64,000 nt of DNA, taken from assembly GCF_001577305.1 (NCBI RefSeq), contig NZ_CP014518.1, forward strand, positions 372,001 through 436,000, written 5' to 3'. The notes beneath the pieces were generated by a model. It worked only from the letters and a program-made list of their open reading frames with translations, did no database searches and was not told where the DNA came from. This stretch comes from Sinomonas atrocyanea. GTDB lineage: Bacteria > Actinomycetota > Actinomycetes > Actinomycetales > Micrococcaceae. Position numbers and translations under genes: made by a program. Shown one piece after another: positions 1-10,119 of this stretch. Each line of letters starts with the position of its first letter. Position 1 is the stretch's first letter.

Positions 1-1
1 G

Positions 2-733
2 ATCGACGAGGCGCCGATCTTCCAGGCCGCCAAGGCCGAGCTCGAGACCGAGAAGGCCGCCGGCTACGGCGTCTTCGAGGTGCTCAAGCGCTACCCGCGC
101 GGCGTCCTCGTGGGCATGGGCCTGCGGTTCGCGGAGAACATCCTGTACTACCTCGTGGTCACGTTCTCGATCGTCTACCTCGGCACCGGCCTGAAGATGA
201 ACACCGCCTCGATCCTCGGCGTCATCGCGATTGCGCACATCTGCCACTTCTCGATCATCCCGGTGATCGGCCGCTTCGCCGACCGCATCGGCCGCAAGCC
301 GGTCTACCTCGCCGGCGCGATCCTCGGCGGCACCTGGGGCTTCTGGGCCTTCCCGGCGTTCGGCACCAAGAACGTGTTCGTCATCCTGTTGACCATCATC
401 GTGGGCCTGGTCTTCCATGGCCTCATGTACTCCGGCCAGCCGGCCATCATGGCCGAGATGTTCCCGACCCGCATGCGCTACTCCGGCGTCTCGATCGCCT
501 ACCAGGTCACCTCGATCGTGGCCGGCTCGCTCGCCCCGGTCTTCGCCACCGAGTGGCTCAAGGCGACCGGCTCGTGGTGGCCCACGGCGGTCTACCTCGC
601 CGCCGCTGGCGTCATCACCCTCATCGCCGTGCTCGCCATGCGGGAGACCAAGGGCGCCTCGCTCCACGCGCTCGACGCCGCGGACGCCGCCCGCGTCCGG
701 GGCACGGTGTCCGAGGCAGGAGCCCGCGCATGA
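2..733 (+). CDS. MFS transporter of the metabolite:H+ symporter type, C-terminal part
   Basis: The open frame runs in from the left edge, so the N-terminal half is missing. About 243 residues are visible, with roughly six hydrophobic helices and the MFS loop signature GRFADRIGRKPVY, followed by the GQPAIMAEMFPTRMRYSG segment. The latter is typical of the metabolite:H+ symporter branch (shikimate, proline/betaine, alpha-ketoglutarate carriers). The stop overlaps the next start (ATGA at 730-733), so it is translationally coupled to a 3-hydroxybutyrate dehydrogenase. By context it may import a short hydroxy or keto acid; the substrate cannot be read from the sequence. Confidence 0.85.
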   Translation: MDEAPIFQAAKAELETEKAAGYGVFEVLKRYPRGVLVGMGLRFAENILYYLVVTFSIVYLGTGLKMNTASILGVIAIAHICHFSIIPVIGRFADRIGRKPVYLAGAILGGTWGFWAFPAFGTKNVFVILLTIIVGLVFHGLMYSGQPAIMAEMFPTRMRYSGVSIAYQVTSIVAGSLAPVFATEWLKATGSWWPTAVYLAAAGVITLIAVLAMRETKGASLHALDAADAARVRGTVSEAGARA

Positions 734-1473
734 GCCTCAACGGCCGCAGGGCACTCGTCACCGGCGGCGCGGCAGGCATCGGCGCCGCGGTGGCCCGAGG
801 GCTCGCGGACCGGGGCGCGCACGTGGTGGTCGCCGACCTCGACGGAAGCGCCGCCGAGAAGCTCGCCGCGGACCTCGGCGGCACGGCGTGGGCCGTGGAC
901 CTGCTCGACACCGCCGCGCTCGAGGACCTGCGGCTCGACTGCGACATCCTCGTGAACAACGCGGGGATCCAGAAGGTCGCCCCCATCCACGAGTACGACC
1001 CGGAGGCGTTCCGGCGGATCCAGCGGCTCATGGTCGAGGCGCCGTTCCTCCTGGTCCGGGCCGCCCTGCCGCACATGTACGAGCGCGGCTGGGGCCGGGT
1101 CATCAACCTCAGCTCGGTCCACGGCCTCCGCGCCTCCGCCTTCAAGAGCGCATATGTCACCGCGAAGCACGCCCTCGAGGGCCTCTCGAAGGTCACCGCG
1201 CTCGAGGGCGCGGAGCACGGCGTGACGTCCAACTGCATCAACCCGGGCTACGTCCGCACGGCACTCGTGGAGAAGCAGATCAAGGACCAGGCGCTGACGC
1301 ACGGCATCCCCGAGTCCGAGGTCCTCGAGAAGGTCATGCTGACCGAGATGGCCATCAAGCGGCTCGTCGAGCCGTCCGAGGTGGCCTCACTGGCGTGCTG
1401 GCTCGCCTCGGAGGACGCCGGGATGGTCACCGGCGCGTCCTACACGATGGACGGCGGCTGGTCGGCCCGCTAG
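730..1473 (+). CDS. bdhA: 3-hydroxybutyrate dehydrogenase (SDR family)
   Basis: A 247-residue classical short-chain dehydrogenase. The NAD-binding TGGAAGIG motif lies near residue 10, then NNAG (in VNNAGIQ), the catalytic Ser in NLSSVHG and the YVTAKHAL Tyr-Lys pair, and it ends in TGASYTMDGGW. The segments NNAGIQKVAPIHEYDPEAF and the LVEKQI region after NPGYVRT resemble bacterial D-beta-hydroxybutyrate dehydrogenases, which interconvert D-3-hydroxybutyrate and acetoacetate with NAD. The start ATG at 730 overlaps the transporter stop by 4 nt, so uptake and oxidation are probably coupled. A long hairpin follows at 1508. Assignment to another SDR specificity is possible but less likely. Confidence 0.85.
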   Translation: MSLNGRRALVTGGAAGIGAAVARGLADRGAHVVVADLDGSAAEKLAADLGGTAWAVDLLDTAALEDLRLDCDILVNNAGIQKVAPIHEYDPEAFRRIQRLMVEAPFLLVRAALPHMYERGWGRVINLSSVHGLRASAFKSAYVTAKHALEGLSKVTALEGAEHGVTSNCINPGYVRTALVEKQIKDQALTHGIPESEVLEKVMLTEMAIKRLVEPSEVASLACWLASEDAGMVTGASYTMDGGWSAR

Positions 1474-1507
1474 GTCCGGCCGCCGTCCCGCCAACCCGAG
1501 CACAACG

Positions 1508-1563
1508 ACACAACTCAGCGCCGTTTCCGCCCCGAAAGGGGCAGGAACGGCGCTGAGTTGTGT
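1508..1563. terminator. Long bidirectional hairpin terminator
   Basis: A perfect 18-bp inverted repeat (arm ACACAACTCAGCGCCGTT at 1508-1525, complement at 1546-1563) encloses an inner GCCCC-GAAA-GGGGC hairpin at 1529-1542, separated by one mismatch and one wobble. It sits between the convergent bdhA and permease genes and can act in both directions. Confidence 0.85.
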
Positions 1564-1587
1564 CGAAATGCCCGCGGGCGCCGAGGG

Positions 1588-3024
1588 TTACGCGCGCACC
1601 CGGTCGTCCGGGGAGACCACGGGCAGCGGGGCGGTCTCGTCGAGGAGCGCCGGCCGGCGCCGCCCGTCGCCGCGGACCCACAGGGCATACGCCCCGGCGA
1701 GCAGGCCGATCCAGGCGCCGCCCACCACGAGGGCCACGCGCGTGTCCTCGAACCAGCCCAGGAGCACGGTCACGAACGCCATGAACGCGATCGCGAGCAC
1801 CGAGGCCACGGGCCACAGGGGCGAGGGGAACTCGCTGGGCGCGAGCGCGTACCGCCGGATCTCGCGCTTCATGGCCACATGGCTGGCGAGGATCATGGCC
1901 CAGACGAACACGGTGGCGAACGTCGCAATGGAGGCGATGACCGTGAACACGTCCTCCGGGATCAGCGCGTTGAGCACCACCCCGACCGCGAGCACGCCGG
2001 TCATGACCACCACGGTCATCCACGGCACTCCGCGCGACGACACCCTCCCGAACGAGGCCGGCGCGTGGCCCTGCTGCGCGAGGCCGAACAGGACGCGCCC
2101 CGCGCCGAAGATGTCCGAGTTGATCGCGGAGAGCGCGGCGGTGATGACGATCGCGTTGAGCACATTGGCCGCACCGGGGATCCCGAGCCCGCTGAAGATC
2201 TGCACGAAGGGGCTGCCCTGGGCGCCCACCTGGTTCCACGGGAACAGGCTCATGAGCACCGCGAGCGTGAGCACGTAGAAGAGCAGGATCCGCACGGGCA
2301 CCGTGTTCACGGCCTGCGGAATGGCCTTCTTGGGGTCCGCGGCCTCGCCCGCCGTGACCCCGACCGTCTCGACGCCCCCGAAGGCGAACACGACCACCGA
2401 GAAGCACGCGAGCAGCCCGCCGAAGCCGTTGGGGAAGAGCCCGCCGTTCGCGACGAGCTGGTGCACGCCGGCCTGGCCGCCGGAGGGGGAGGAGAAGCCG
2501 AAGGCGATGAGGGCGGCGCCGCCGGCGATCATGGCGATGATGGCGGCCACCTTCACGAGCGAGAACCAGAACTCGAGCTCGCCGAAGACCTTGACGCTGA
2601 GCAGGTTGATGGCCGTGAGCACGAGGATCACGGCGGCGATCCACACCCACCGGTCCACCTGGGGGAACCAGAAGCCCATGTAGATGCCGAACGCGGTGAT
2701 GTCCGCGAGTGCCACGATCGCCATCTCGAAGACATAGGTCCAGCCCGTCGCGAAGCCCCAGAACGGGCCGAGGTACCGGCCGGCGTACTGGCTGAACGAG
2801 CCGGCCACGGGGTGCCGCACGGCCATCTCGCCGAGCGAGCGCATCACCATGAACACGGCGGCACCGGCGATCATGTAGGCGATCAGGACGGCCGGCCCCG
2901 CCGCCTGGATGGCCTCGGCGGAGCCGTAGAACAGCCCGGTGCCGATGGCCGACCCCAGGGCCATGAACCGGATGTGCCGGACGTTGAGGCCGCGGCTGAG
3001 CGCGGCGGGATGAGTGGTCTGCAT
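1588..3024 (-). CDS. Amino-acid permease (APC superfamily), possibly the histidine permease of the hut regulon
   Basis: A 478-residue polytopic membrane protein with about 12 helices. The N-terminal RGLNVRHIRFMALGSAIGTGLF is the APC amino-acid permease signature (AroP/ProY/GabP group), and GGVETVGVTAGEAADP and FGAGRVLFGLA are further family motifs. It is divergent from the IclR gene at 3276. The shared 251-bp intergenic region holds a perfect GTCCGG-TATT-CCGGAC palindrome that recurs before hutU and hutG. By that link I infer histidine or urocanate uptake; sequence alone only supports a proton-coupled amino-acid permease. Start ATG at 3024; its upstream side is purine-poor and shows no strong ribosome-binding site. 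Confidence 0.85.
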   Translation of the reverse strand: MQTTHPAALSRGLNVRHIRFMALGSAIGTGLFYGSAEAIQAAGPAVLIAYMIAGAAVFMVMRSLGEMAVRHPVAGSFSQYAGRYLGPFWGFATGWTYVFEMAIVALADITAFGIYMGFWFPQVDRWVWIAAVILVLTAINLLSVKVFGELEFWFSLVKVAAIIAMIAGGAALIAFGFSSPSGGQAGVHQLVANGGLFPNGFGGLLACFSVVVFAFGGVETVGVTAGEAADPKKAIPQAVNTVPVRILLFYVLTLAVLMSLFPWNQVGAQGSPFVQIFSGLGIPGAANVLNAIVITAALSAINSDIFGAGRVLFGLAQQGHAPASFGRVSSRGVPWMTVVVMTGVLAVGVVLNALIPEDVFTVIASIATFATVFVWAMILASHVAMKREIRRYALAPSEFPSPLWPVASVLAIAFMAFVTVLLGWFEDTRVALVVGGAWIGLLAGAYALWVRGDGRRRPALLDETAPLPVVSPDDRVRA

Positions 3025-3154
3025 GGAGTCCTCACGTCGTTGGGAAGGGGCCTTCGGGCCAGGCTCCTCCCACTGTGCCGGGCCCGGCGGGGGCTGTGAG
3101 TGGCGTCACGACCAGAGTGTGTCTCGCATGCCAGATGCGCCCAAGAGGACTAGT

Positions 3155-3170
3155 GTCCGGTATTCCGGAC
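3155..3170. promoter_or_regulatory. Probable IclR operator, perfect copy
   Basis: GTCCGG-TATT-CCGGAC is a perfect 6-4-6 inverted repeat between the divergent permease and IclR genes. Near-identical copies lie before hutU (8208) and hutG (18598), and a weaker copy is at 3227. The assignment to the adjacent IclR is inference. Confidence 0.65.
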
Positions 3171-3226
3171 GGTGAGCGCACGACGGCGGGTGCGCGGCCG
3201 CCGTCGTCCGCTCCACACTGGAGGTG

Positions 3227-3242
3227 GTCCGGGATTGCAGAC
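3227..3242. promoter_or_regulatory. Second, weaker IclR-type operator
   Basis: GTCCGGGATTGCAGAC matches 13 of 16 positions of the perfect site at 3155. Its right arm is degenerate. It lies 34-49 bp before the IclR start, in a position suited to autoregulation. Confidence 0.4.
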
Positions 3243-3275
3243 AGCAGGCAGCCCGGCGGAGCGGAAGGAGTCGCC

Positions 3276-4067
3276 ATGCCCCCCACCCAGGCACGGGAGA
3301 AGTCGAAGGTGCCCGCGGCGGAGAGCACGCTGCGGATCCTGCGCCTGCTCGCCTCGCGGCGCGGACCGCAGCCGGCCTCGGCGATCGCGGCGCAGCTCGG
3401 CCTGCCGCGTTCCACCGTCTACCACCTGCTCGCGGTCATGGAGGAGAACGGGTTCGTCCTCCATCTTCCGGAAGAGCAGCGGTACGGGCTCGGCATCGGC
3501 GCGTTCGAGCTCTCGAGTGCCTACTCCCGGCAGGAGCCGCTCTCGCGCCTGGGCCGGCCGCTGCTCGCGGCGCTCGTGGACGCGATCGGGGAGAGCACGC
3601 ACCTTGCGGTGCTGCACGGCCGGGACGTGCTCTACATCGTCGAGGAGCGGGCCAAGAACCGGCCCTCGCTCGTGACCGACGTGGGGGTGCGCCTGCCGAG
3701 CCACCTCACCGCGAGCGGGCGTGCGATCCTCGCGGCGCTGCCCAAGTCCCAGGTCCGCGCGCTGTACCCGAACGCGGCGGCCTTCACGTCCCGGACCGAG
3801 GAGGGCGAGCAGATCCGCTCGTACTCGGCCCTCCAGTCGGAGCTGGACCAGGTCCGCCAGCGCGGCTACGCGACCGAGGGCGGTGAGGTCACACCTGGCT
3901 TGGCCTCGGTCGCGGCCGTGGTCCGGGACCACGCGGGCTGGCCCACGGCGGCCGTCGCGATCACGTTCGAGGCCGAGCGCGTGCCCGAGCGGCGGCGCGA
4001 GGAGCTCGCCGCCCGGGCCCAGAAGGCGGCCGGCGACCTCGCCGCGAGGATCTACGGCCGCGGCTGA
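3276..4067 (+). CDS. IclR-family transcriptional regulator, candidate hut regulator
   Basis: 263 residues from ATG 3276, chosen because GGAAGGAG precedes it; the frame is open further upstream but runs through the operator region. An N-terminal winged helix (ESTLRILRLLASRRGPQPASAIAAQLGLPRSTVYHLLAVME is the helix-turn-helix stretch, given here only as a span of about residues 15-55) is followed by the IclR effector domain with LPSHLTASGRAILAALP and the conserved GYATEGGEVTPGLASVAAVV. It probably binds the GTCCGG-N4-CCGGAC palindromes at 3155, 8208 and 18598, which would make it the regulator of histidine utilisation. The effector and the sign of control are unknown. Confidence 0.85.
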   Translation: MPPTQAREKSKVPAAESTLRILRLLASRRGPQPASAIAAQLGLPRSTVYHLLAVMEENGFVLHLPEEQRYGLGIGAFELSSAYSRQEPLSRLGRPLLAALVDAIGESTHLAVLHGRDVLYIVEERAKNRPSLVTDVGVRLPSHLTASGRAILAALPKSQVRALYPNAAAFTSRTEEGEQIRSYSALQSELDQVRQRGYATEGGEVTPGLASVAAVVRDHAGWPTAAVAITFEAERVPERRREELAARAQKAAGDLAARIYGRG

Positions 4068-4109
4068 ACCCGGGCAGGCCGCGGCCCGGGCTGGCCCGCC
4101 GGCGGCGCC

Positions 4110-5120
4110 TCAGATCCGGACGAGCATCTTGCCGGTGTTCGCCCCGCGCATCATGTCCAGGAACGCATCCACCGTGTGCTCGATCCCGTCCACGATCGTC
4201 TCGTCGTAGGCGATGCTGCCCGCGGCGAACCACCCGGTCATCCGCTCGGTGAACTCGGGGGCGAGGTGCAGGTAGTGGCCGAGGGTGAAGCCGCGCAGCG
4301 TGAGCCCGCGGGTGATGAGGTTGGGCATGTTGTCCGGGCCGGCCGGGCGCTCGGTGGCGTTGTAGGCCGAGATCGCCCCGCACAGGGCCGCACGGCCGCC
4401 GTCGTTGAAGGCCTCGAGCGCGGCCTCGAGGTGCTCGCCGCCCACGTTGTCGAAGAACACGTCGATGCCCTCGGGGGCGGCTGCCGCGAGCTGGCCGCGG
4501 ACGTCCCCGTCCTTGTAGTTGAAGGCGGCGTCGTAGCCGTACTTCTCCGTCAGGAGGGCGACCTTCTCCGCCGAGCCCGCGGAGCCGATCACGCGCTTGG
4601 CCCCGAGGAGCTTCGCGATCTGGCCCGCAGCAGTTCCCACGGCGCCGGCCGCGCCCGAGACGAACACCGTGTCCCCGGCCTTGAGGCCCGCGATCTCCGT
4701 GAGGCCCACGTAGGCCGTCATGCCGGTCATGCCCAGGATGTGCAGGCGGACCGAGAGCGGCACCCCAGGGACGTCGGCGAGCACCCGGAACGTCCCCGCG
4801 TCCGCCTGGATGACGTCCGTCCAGCCGTGCTGGTGGAGCACGACGGCGCCGACCGGCACCTCGTCGGCGGCGGACTCGACGACGCGGCCCACGGCGCCGC
4901 CGGTGATGGTCTCACCCAGCGCGTAGGGCGCCACGTAGCTGCGGGAGTCGTTCATCCGGCCCCGCATGTACGGATCGACCGAGACGAACTCGTTGCGCAC
5001 GCGCACCTGGCCCGGCTCGAGGTCGCCGTAGGGCACGGTCACGGTGCGGAAGTCCTCGTGGGTCGGCCATCCCGAGGGGCGGCGGACAAGCTGGATCTGG
5101 GTGCTGGAGGTCTGCGACAT
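4110..5120 (-). CDS. NADP-dependent oxidoreductase (zinc-free MDR family)
   Basis: 336 residues from ATG 5120 (MSQTSS); an in-frame ATG at 5195 lies inside the operator and the neighbouring start region and was not used. The protein carries VDPYMRGRMN, the Rossmann segment VSGAAGAVGTAAGQIAKLLGA and FFDNVGGEHLEAAL, all typical of prostaglandin-reductase/curcumin-reductase-like (YncB) enzymes that reduce alpha,beta-unsaturated carbonyls with NADPH. No zinc-ligand pattern is seen. It is divergent from a TetR gene, and an imperfect 15-bp inverted repeat at 5161-5198 covers the shared promoter, suggesting induction by a reactive electrophile. Confidence 0.85.
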   Translation of the reverse strand: MSQTSSTQIQLVRRPSGWPTHEDFRTVTVPYGDLEPGQVRVRNEFVSVDPYMRGRMNDSRSYVAPYALGETITGGAVGRVVESAADEVPVGAVVLHQHGWTDVIQADAGTFRVLADVPGVPLSVRLHILGMTGMTAYVGLTEIAGLKAGDTVFVSGAAGAVGTAAGQIAKLLGAKRVIGSAGSAEKVALLTEKYGYDAAFNYKDGDVRGQLAAAAPEGIDVFFDNVGGEHLEAALEAFNDGGRAALCGAISAYNATERPAGPDNMPNLITRGLTLRGFTLGHYLHLAPEFTERMTGWFAAGSIAYDETIVDGIEHTVDAFLDMMRGANTGKMLVRI

Positions 5121-5160
5121 GCTGGGTCCCTTTCGCCGGAACTGGGTCCACTCGTATTCT

Positions 5161-5198
5161 GTAACGACCGGTCCACTATATGCTGGACTGGTCATTAC
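5161..5198. promoter_or_regulatory. TetR operator between reductase and regulator
   Basis: GTAACGACCGGTCCA (5161-5175) and TGGACTGGTCATTAC (5184-5198) form a 15-bp inverted repeat with two mismatches around an 8-bp spacer. It lies in the 95-bp region between the two divergent starts and is well placed to repress both. Confidence 0.7.
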
Positions 5199-5215
5199 AG
5201 AAAGTGGGGTGGCCG

Positions 5216-5803
5216 GTGGGCAGGACCCAGTCCTTCGACCGGGAGACGGCGGTGCGCGGCGCCCGGGCCGTATTCTGGCAGTCAGGCTACGAGGATGCCT
5301 CGGTCCCGGACCTCGAGCGGGCCACCGGGCTGAGCCGCTCGAGCATCTACAACGCCTTCGGGTCCAAGCGCGGGCTCTTCGACGCGGCCGTGCAGAACTA
5401 CCTCGACGAGGTGGTCCGCCCGCGGCTGGGCCCGCTCCAGGAGGCCGAGGTCGAGCCGGGCGCCATCACCGACTACCTCGACGGGCTGCGGGAGGCGCTC
5501 CGCGGTGCCGGGTCCGCGCCTGCCGCCAACGGCTGCCTGCTCATCAACGCCGCCGGGGCCCCGATCGCCCATGACGCCGAGGTGGCCCGCGTGATCGCCG
5601 CCTACCGGGACGAGCTGCGCGCCGCCGTCGGCCACGGGATCGCTGCGCGCCTGCCGGAGGCCGCGGCGGCCGACCGGGAGCGGCTCGCCGACGCCGTGAC
5701 GGGGCTCGTCGTCGCCGCGTTCGCCCTTGTGCGCATCGCGCCGGAGGAGGCTTCGCGCAGCCTGCTCACCGCGCGGGGGCTCATCGACGGGTTCCAGCAG
5801 TAG
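5216..5803 (+). CDS. TetR/AcrR-family regulator of the adjacent reductase
   Basis: 195 residues from GTG 5216 (MGRTQSFDRE), chosen because an AAGTGGGG stretch precedes it and homologous regulators begin this way; the in-frame ATG at 5180 lies inside the operator palindrome. The helix-turn-helix is DLERATGLSRSSIYNAFGSKRGLF at about residues 30-55, followed by a ligand domain with the loop AANGCLLINAA. That loop is typical of TetR proteins that control NADPH-dependent reductases. Probably an autoregulated repressor acting at 5161-5198. Confidence 0.85.
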   Translation: MGRTQSFDRETAVRGARAVFWQSGYEDASVPDLERATGLSRSSIYNAFGSKRGLFDAAVQNYLDEVVRPRLGPLQEAEVEPGAITDYLDGLREALRGAGSAPAANGCLLINAAGAPIAHDAEVARVIAAYRDELRAAVGHGIAARLPEAAAADRERLADAVTGLVVAAFALVRIAPEEASRSLLTARGLIDGFQQ

Positions 5804-5914
5804 GCCCGCAGGTGCGCTGATGCGCGCCGAAGGGCGGCGGGAGTATGGTGTGCATCACATGGATGCCCGCCGGCCGCAGGCGCAGCCGGGCGCGTCCTGC
5901 CGAGGGGGCTGCGC

Positions 5915-7267
5915 ATGGCGGAGCAGGGAAGCGGGGCGGGCGCAGGGCCCGCGCGCCGGCGAAGATGGCTGCGCGCGGTGCTCATCGTCGCGACTGTCCT
6001 GGCCCTCGCAGGAGCGGGGGCTGTCGTCTACGTCGTGCAGCTGGCCGGGAGGTTCAACGCGAACGTGCACCGCTCCGATGCCCTCTCCGAGGCCTTCGCC
6101 GAGACGGCGAGCCCCTCGGCCACCGCCTCGACGCCCTCGGTCCCGAAGCTGTCCAAGGACACGAACATCCTCATCATGGGCCTCGACTCCCGGTTGGACG
6201 AGAACGGCAGGCCGCTTCCCCAGGACATCCAGAACGCGCTGCACGCGGGGGACGACAGCGGCGGCTTCTACAACGCCAACGTGCTCATGCTCGTGCACAT
6301 CCCGGCCGACGGCTCCCGGTCGACGGCGATCTCGGTCCCCCGCGACGACTACGTCCAGACGGCCGGCTTCCCCGGCGCGGGATTCAAGACCAAGGTCAAG
6401 GAGGCCTACAGCTACGGCTTCGCGGCGAAGCAGGCCGCGCTCCTCGGAGCAGGCGGCCCGAACGACGACGCGACGTACCAGGCCGCCCGGGACGCCGGCC
6501 GCGCCGCCGAGCTCGCCACCGTGTCGGCCTTCCTCGGCGGGGTCCGCATCGACCACTTCGTCGAGATCACCATGGTGGCGTTCTACCAGGTTGCCCGCGC
6601 GATCGCCCCGATCACCGTGTGCGTCAACCGGGCCACCCAGGACACCTTCTCCGGGGCCGACTTCCGCGCCGGGACCCAGCAGATCGACGCCCAGCAGGCG
6701 ATGGCCTTCGTCCGCCAGCGCCGCGACACCTCGGACCCCACCTACGACTTCACCGACCTCGACCGCACGCGCCGCCAGCAGGCCTTCATCGTCTCGGTGC
6801 TCCACCAGCTCAAGCAGGCGGGCACCTTCACGAACCTGCCGAAGATGGAGGCCGTGCTCGACGCGGTGAGCAAGAACATGGCGGTGGACCGGAGCCTGGA
6901 CCTCCTCACGCTCGCCCAGCAGGCCACCTCCCTCACCGGCGGCAACATCTCCTTCAGCACGCTGCCCATCCTCGGCTTCGGCACCTCGCCGGACGGCGCC
7001 TCGGTCAACCTCGTGGACGTGGCGCAGATCCAGGCCACCGTCCGCGCCCTCCTCGCCCCGACCCCGCCGCCCGCGCCGAAGGCCACGCGGACCGCTCCGG
7101 CGCCCACGGCCGCGCAGAGCTCGCCGGCGGCGGGAGCCGCCTCGCCGTCGTCCGCCGCGGCCCCCGCACCGACCGCCACGCCGACGCCCACGACGGCCCC
7201 CACCACGACGACCTACGCGGACTGGCAGGGCCAGCTCCAAGGCGGCAGCGTGCCCTGCGTCAAGTAG
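5915..7267 (+). CDS. LytR-CpsA-Psr (LCP) family cell-wall ligase
   Basis: 450 residues. A short cytoplasmic Arg-rich tail and one N-terminal membrane helix (about residues 20-40) are followed by an extracellular LCP domain containing NILIMGLDSR (about 85-95), SVPRDDYV, and DLDRTRRQQAFI with the conserved arginines. A low-complexity Ala/Pro/Thr tail starts near residue 375. LCP proteins transfer undecaprenyl-linked glycopolymers to peptidoglycan or, in mycolate formers, to arabinogalactan. It appears monocistronic. The start ATG at 5915 is preceded by CGAGGGGG. Confidence 0.85.
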   Translation: MAEQGSGAGAGPARRRRWLRAVLIVATVLALAGAGAVVYVVQLAGRFNANVHRSDALSEAFAETASPSATASTPSVPKLSKDTNILIMGLDSRLDENGRPLPQDIQNALHAGDDSGGFYNANVLMLVHIPADGSRSTAISVPRDDYVQTAGFPGAGFKTKVKEAYSYGFAAKQAALLGAGGPNDDATYQAARDAGRAAELATVSAFLGGVRIDHFVEITMVAFYQVARAIAPITVCVNRATQDTFSGADFRAGTQQIDAQQAMAFVRQRRDTSDPTYDFTDLDRTRRQQAFIVSVLHQLKQAGTFTNLPKMEAVLDAVSKNMAVDRSLDLLTLAQQATSLTGGNISFSTLPILGFGTSPDGASVNLVDVAQIQATVRALLAPTPPPAPKATRTAPAPTAAQSSPAAGAASPSSAAAPAPTATPTPTTAPTTTTYADWQGQLQGGSVPCVK

Positions 7268-7298
7268 CGCCTGCGGGGCCCAGCGGTGCCGCCGCGGC

Positions 7299-7712
7299 CT
7301 ACAGGTGGTTGAAGAAGAACAGGCCCCAGGTGTTGAGCGTCGCCGCGAGGGCCGCCGCCGAGAGCGTGAGCCCGACCACCGTCAGGCCGAGGGACCAGCG
7401 CGCCGCGAGCGAGGCGATGCCCGAGCCGAGCCCCGCCACGGCCGAGCCGGCGCACAGCCAGACCGCCACGAGGGAGTCCCACTGGAGGAGCAGCCAGGTG
7501 CCGACCTCGGGTGCACCGCGGGGGCCGTACCAGCCGAGCTCGGACGTCAGGACCATGGACACGGAGAGGGCACCGGCGAGGGAGAGCACGCCGCACACGG
7601 TCGAGGCGATGCCGAGCACATGCCGCCCGCGCGGATTGCCCCGCTGCGCCGCCCTGCCCCAGCCGCCGTTGAGCAGCAGCCCGCGCCACGCGCTCGGATC
7701 CCTGTAGTCCAC
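7299..7712 (-). CDS. Small hypothetical membrane protein
   Basis: 137 residues from a GTG at 7712 with AAGGGGGG seven bases upstream. A polar N-terminus of about 30 residues is followed by three hydrophobic helices, and the protein ends FFFNHL. I do not recognise a family beyond general similarity to actinobacterial DUF4190-like small membrane proteins. It is convergent with the LCP gene and divergent from the GNAT gene, with a 59-bp shared upstream region. Confidence 0.65.
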   Translation of the reverse strand: MDYRDPSAWRGLLLNGGWGRAAQRGNPRGRHVLGIASTVCGVLSLAGALSVSMVLTSELGWYGPRGAPEVGTWLLLQWDSLVAVWLCAGSAVAGLGSGIASLAARWSLGLTVVGLTLSAAALAATLNTWGLFFFNHL

Positions 7713-7759
7713 CGTGCCCCCCTTACGGAGGTAGTCAACACGGTCCAGGGCCCGCGCGG

Positions 7760-7765
7760 TAGCGT
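7760..7765 (+). promoter_or_regulatory. -10 box of a leaderless promoter
   Basis: TAGCGT ends 6 bp before the ATG at 7772 with no Shine-Dalgarno between, so transcription probably starts at the start codon. Confidence 0.5.
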
Positions 7766-7771
7766 GGCGGG

Positions 7772-8185
7772 ATGATCCTGCGCACCTACGCCGAGCCGGA
7801 CCGCGAGGCCGTGATCGCCCTCTGGCACGCCGCGGGCCTCACCCGGCCCTGGAACGATCCCGGGCGGGACATCGACCGCGCCACGTCCACCTGGCCCGAG
7901 CTCTTCGTCGTGGCCGCGGCGGAGGAGGTCGTCGGGACGGCGATGGCGGGGTACGACGGCCACCGGGGCTGGGTCTACTACCTCGCGGTGGAGCCCGGGC
8001 GGCAGGGCGAGGGGATCGGCCGCGCGCTCTTGGCCGAGGCCGAATCGCGGCTCACGGCGCTGGGCTGTCCCAAGGTCATGCTCATGGTCCGGCGCGGCAA
8101 CGAGGGCGCACACGGCTTTTACGGCGGTCTCGGGTACAGCGAGGACGAGGTCGCGACGTTCGGCAAGCGGCTCATCCCGGACTGA
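7772..8185 (+). CDS. GNAT-family N-acetyltransferase, YpeA-like
   Basis: 137 residues, one GNAT domain. It contains the acetyl-CoA-binding motif VEPGRQGEGIGRALLAEAE (Q/R-x-x-G-x-G/A) and the YpeA-type ending RRGNEGAHGFYGGLGYSEDEVATFGKRL. Enzymes of this kind acetylate small amines or N-termini; the substrate is unknown. The start has no ribosome-binding site and follows a TAGCGT box by 6 bp, so the mRNA is probably leaderless. It lies between unrelated genes and 145 bp before hutU. Confidence 0.85.
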   Translation: MILRTYAEPDREAVIALWHAAGLTRPWNDPGRDIDRATSTWPELFVVAAAEEVVGTAMAGYDGHRGWVYYLAVEPGRQGEGIGRALLAEAESRLTALGCPKVMLMVRRGNEGAHGFYGGLGYSEDEVATFGKRLIPD

Positions 8186-8207
8186 GGGGCCGGAGGGGGC
8201 TGGGCCG

Positions 8208-8223
8208 GTCTGGAATGCCGGAC
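8208..8223. promoter_or_regulatory. IclR-type operator upstream of hutUH
   Basis: GTCTGG-AATG-CCGGAC matches the perfect palindrome at 3155 in 13 of 16 positions, with one arm mismatch. It is centred about 114 bp before the hutU start. Confidence 0.6.
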
Positions 8224-8329
8224 GGCACCCCGGCGGAGCCCCTGTTCGCGTCCGCCGCGGCGCGGTGTGATGGATGCAGAGGATCGAACGGTCCAGCAGA
8301 CACCCATCCATCACGACGCAGGAGTCACG

Positions 8330-10105
<1,776 letters not shown>

Positions 10106-10119
10106 AGGACTCCACGGAC

